In this document: positions 15,301-15,649 of the stretch, one piece after another
Layout: every line of letters starts with the position of its first letter
Position numbering within the stretch: the stretch's first letter is position 1
NCBI GenBank assembly: GCA_031255425.1
Contig: JAIRSN010000155.1
Location: forward strand, 1 to 15,649
Origin: Dysgonamonadaceae bacterium
GTDB lineage: Bacteria > Bacteroidota > Bacteroidia > Bacteroidales > Azobacteroidaceae
Reading direction: 5' to 3'
Length of the DNA: 15,649 bases
The notes under the pieces: model-generated
What the model was told of the DNA's origin: nothing
The model's database searches: none
Seen by the model: the letters and a program-made list of their open reading frames with translations, nothing else
Made by a program: the position numbers and the translations under genes

Positions 15301-15649
15301 AACACCCCCTGTTTTTCTTGATTTCTTCCTTTTACCTGCTCCCTTTGTCCGCCCAACAGGTAGAGTGGGTTTACAGTACGCCCGGCGAGCAATGGCAGCC
15401 GGGCGGCGGAATTACCCTTGAAACTGCCCCGGCAGGCGAAGCCGCGGACATTATGATTACCGGCGAGCGTTTGCAGTTAATCGAAGGTTTCGGCGGTTGC
15501 TTCAACGAAATGGGTTGGGACGCGCTGGCAACGCTTCCCGAAGAAACCCGTACCGATGTGTTGAACAAGCTGTTCAGTCCTTCGGAGGCAAATTTCACGC
15601 TGAACCGGATGCCGATGGGCGCCAGCGATTACGCGCTGAGTTTTTACTC
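15297..15649 (+). CDS. GH30 family glycoside hydrolase, 3'-truncated
   Basis: Only the first 117 codons are in the window; the frame is open to the right edge. A signal peptide (about residues 1-19, ending LSAQQ) places the product in the periplasm or outside. IEGFGGCFNEMGWDAL and LNRMPMGASDYALSFY are the two N-terminal hallmarks of GH30 (glucosylceramidase-like) enzymes. Family activities include beta-glucosidase, beta-1,6-glucanase, xylanase and glucuronoxylanase. The catalytic glutamates lie beyond the edge, so the subfamily cannot be set. The start overlaps the reductase stop by 4 bp, and the signal peptide supports it. Confidence 0.85.
   Translation, partial: MKHPLFFLISSFYLLPLSAQQVEWVYSTPGEQWQPGGGITLETAPAGEAADIMITGERLQLIEGFGGCFNEMGWDALATLPEETRTDVLNKLFSPSEANFTLNRMPMGASDYALSFY

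Overview
The window is a gene-dense carbohydrate-degradation segment from a member of the Bacteroidota, probably Bacteroidales. The evidence is a type IX secretion (T9SS) C-terminal sorting domain, Bacteroidetes-style lipoproteins, A-rich leaders without clear Shine-Dalgarno sites, and glycosidase families typical of polysaccharide utilization loci. The DNA is GC-rich by eye, more so than most Bacteroides. Species cannot be assigned from the sequence.

All eight genes lie on the + strand and are tightly packed. Positions 1-3279 hold a 5'-truncated surface beta-helix protein, a 90-residue secreted protein with a hydrophobic tail, and a second beta-helix (choice-of-anchor Q) protein with a T9SS sorting domain. 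At 3281-4657 is a GH71/99-like lipoprotein. A 200-bp gap follows, the only sizeable one, and it contains four tandem 42-bp repeats that can form hairpins and run into the next start codon. Then come a GH88 unsaturated glucuronyl hydrolase lipoprotein (4858-6057), a GH3 beta-glycosidase (6084-8435), a 1964-residue five-module protein (8444-14338), an aldo/keto reductase (14344-15300) and the start of a GH30 glycosidase (from 15297, cut by the window edge). No stretch over 300 bases lacks a gene. No RNA gene, IS element or CRISPR array was seen. No SusC/SusD pair or regulator is present.

The most striking gene is the giant fusion. It joins GH43, GH92, an alginate-lyase-like (alpha/alpha)-toroid lyase, a right-handed beta-helix and a serine esterase behind one signal peptide. 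Combined with GH88, which removes the unsaturated uronate left by lyases, and with GH71/99, GH3 and GH30 enzymes, the locus looks built to strip an acylated acidic heteropolysaccharide containing mannose, uronic acid and probably xylose or arabinose. A fungal glucuronoxylomannan-like polymer is one candidate, but this is inference. The beta-helix T9SS proteins may act at the cell surface, the lipoproteins at the membranes, and the GH3, fusion and GH30 proteins in the periplasm. The reductase has no signal peptide and would act in the cytoplasm.
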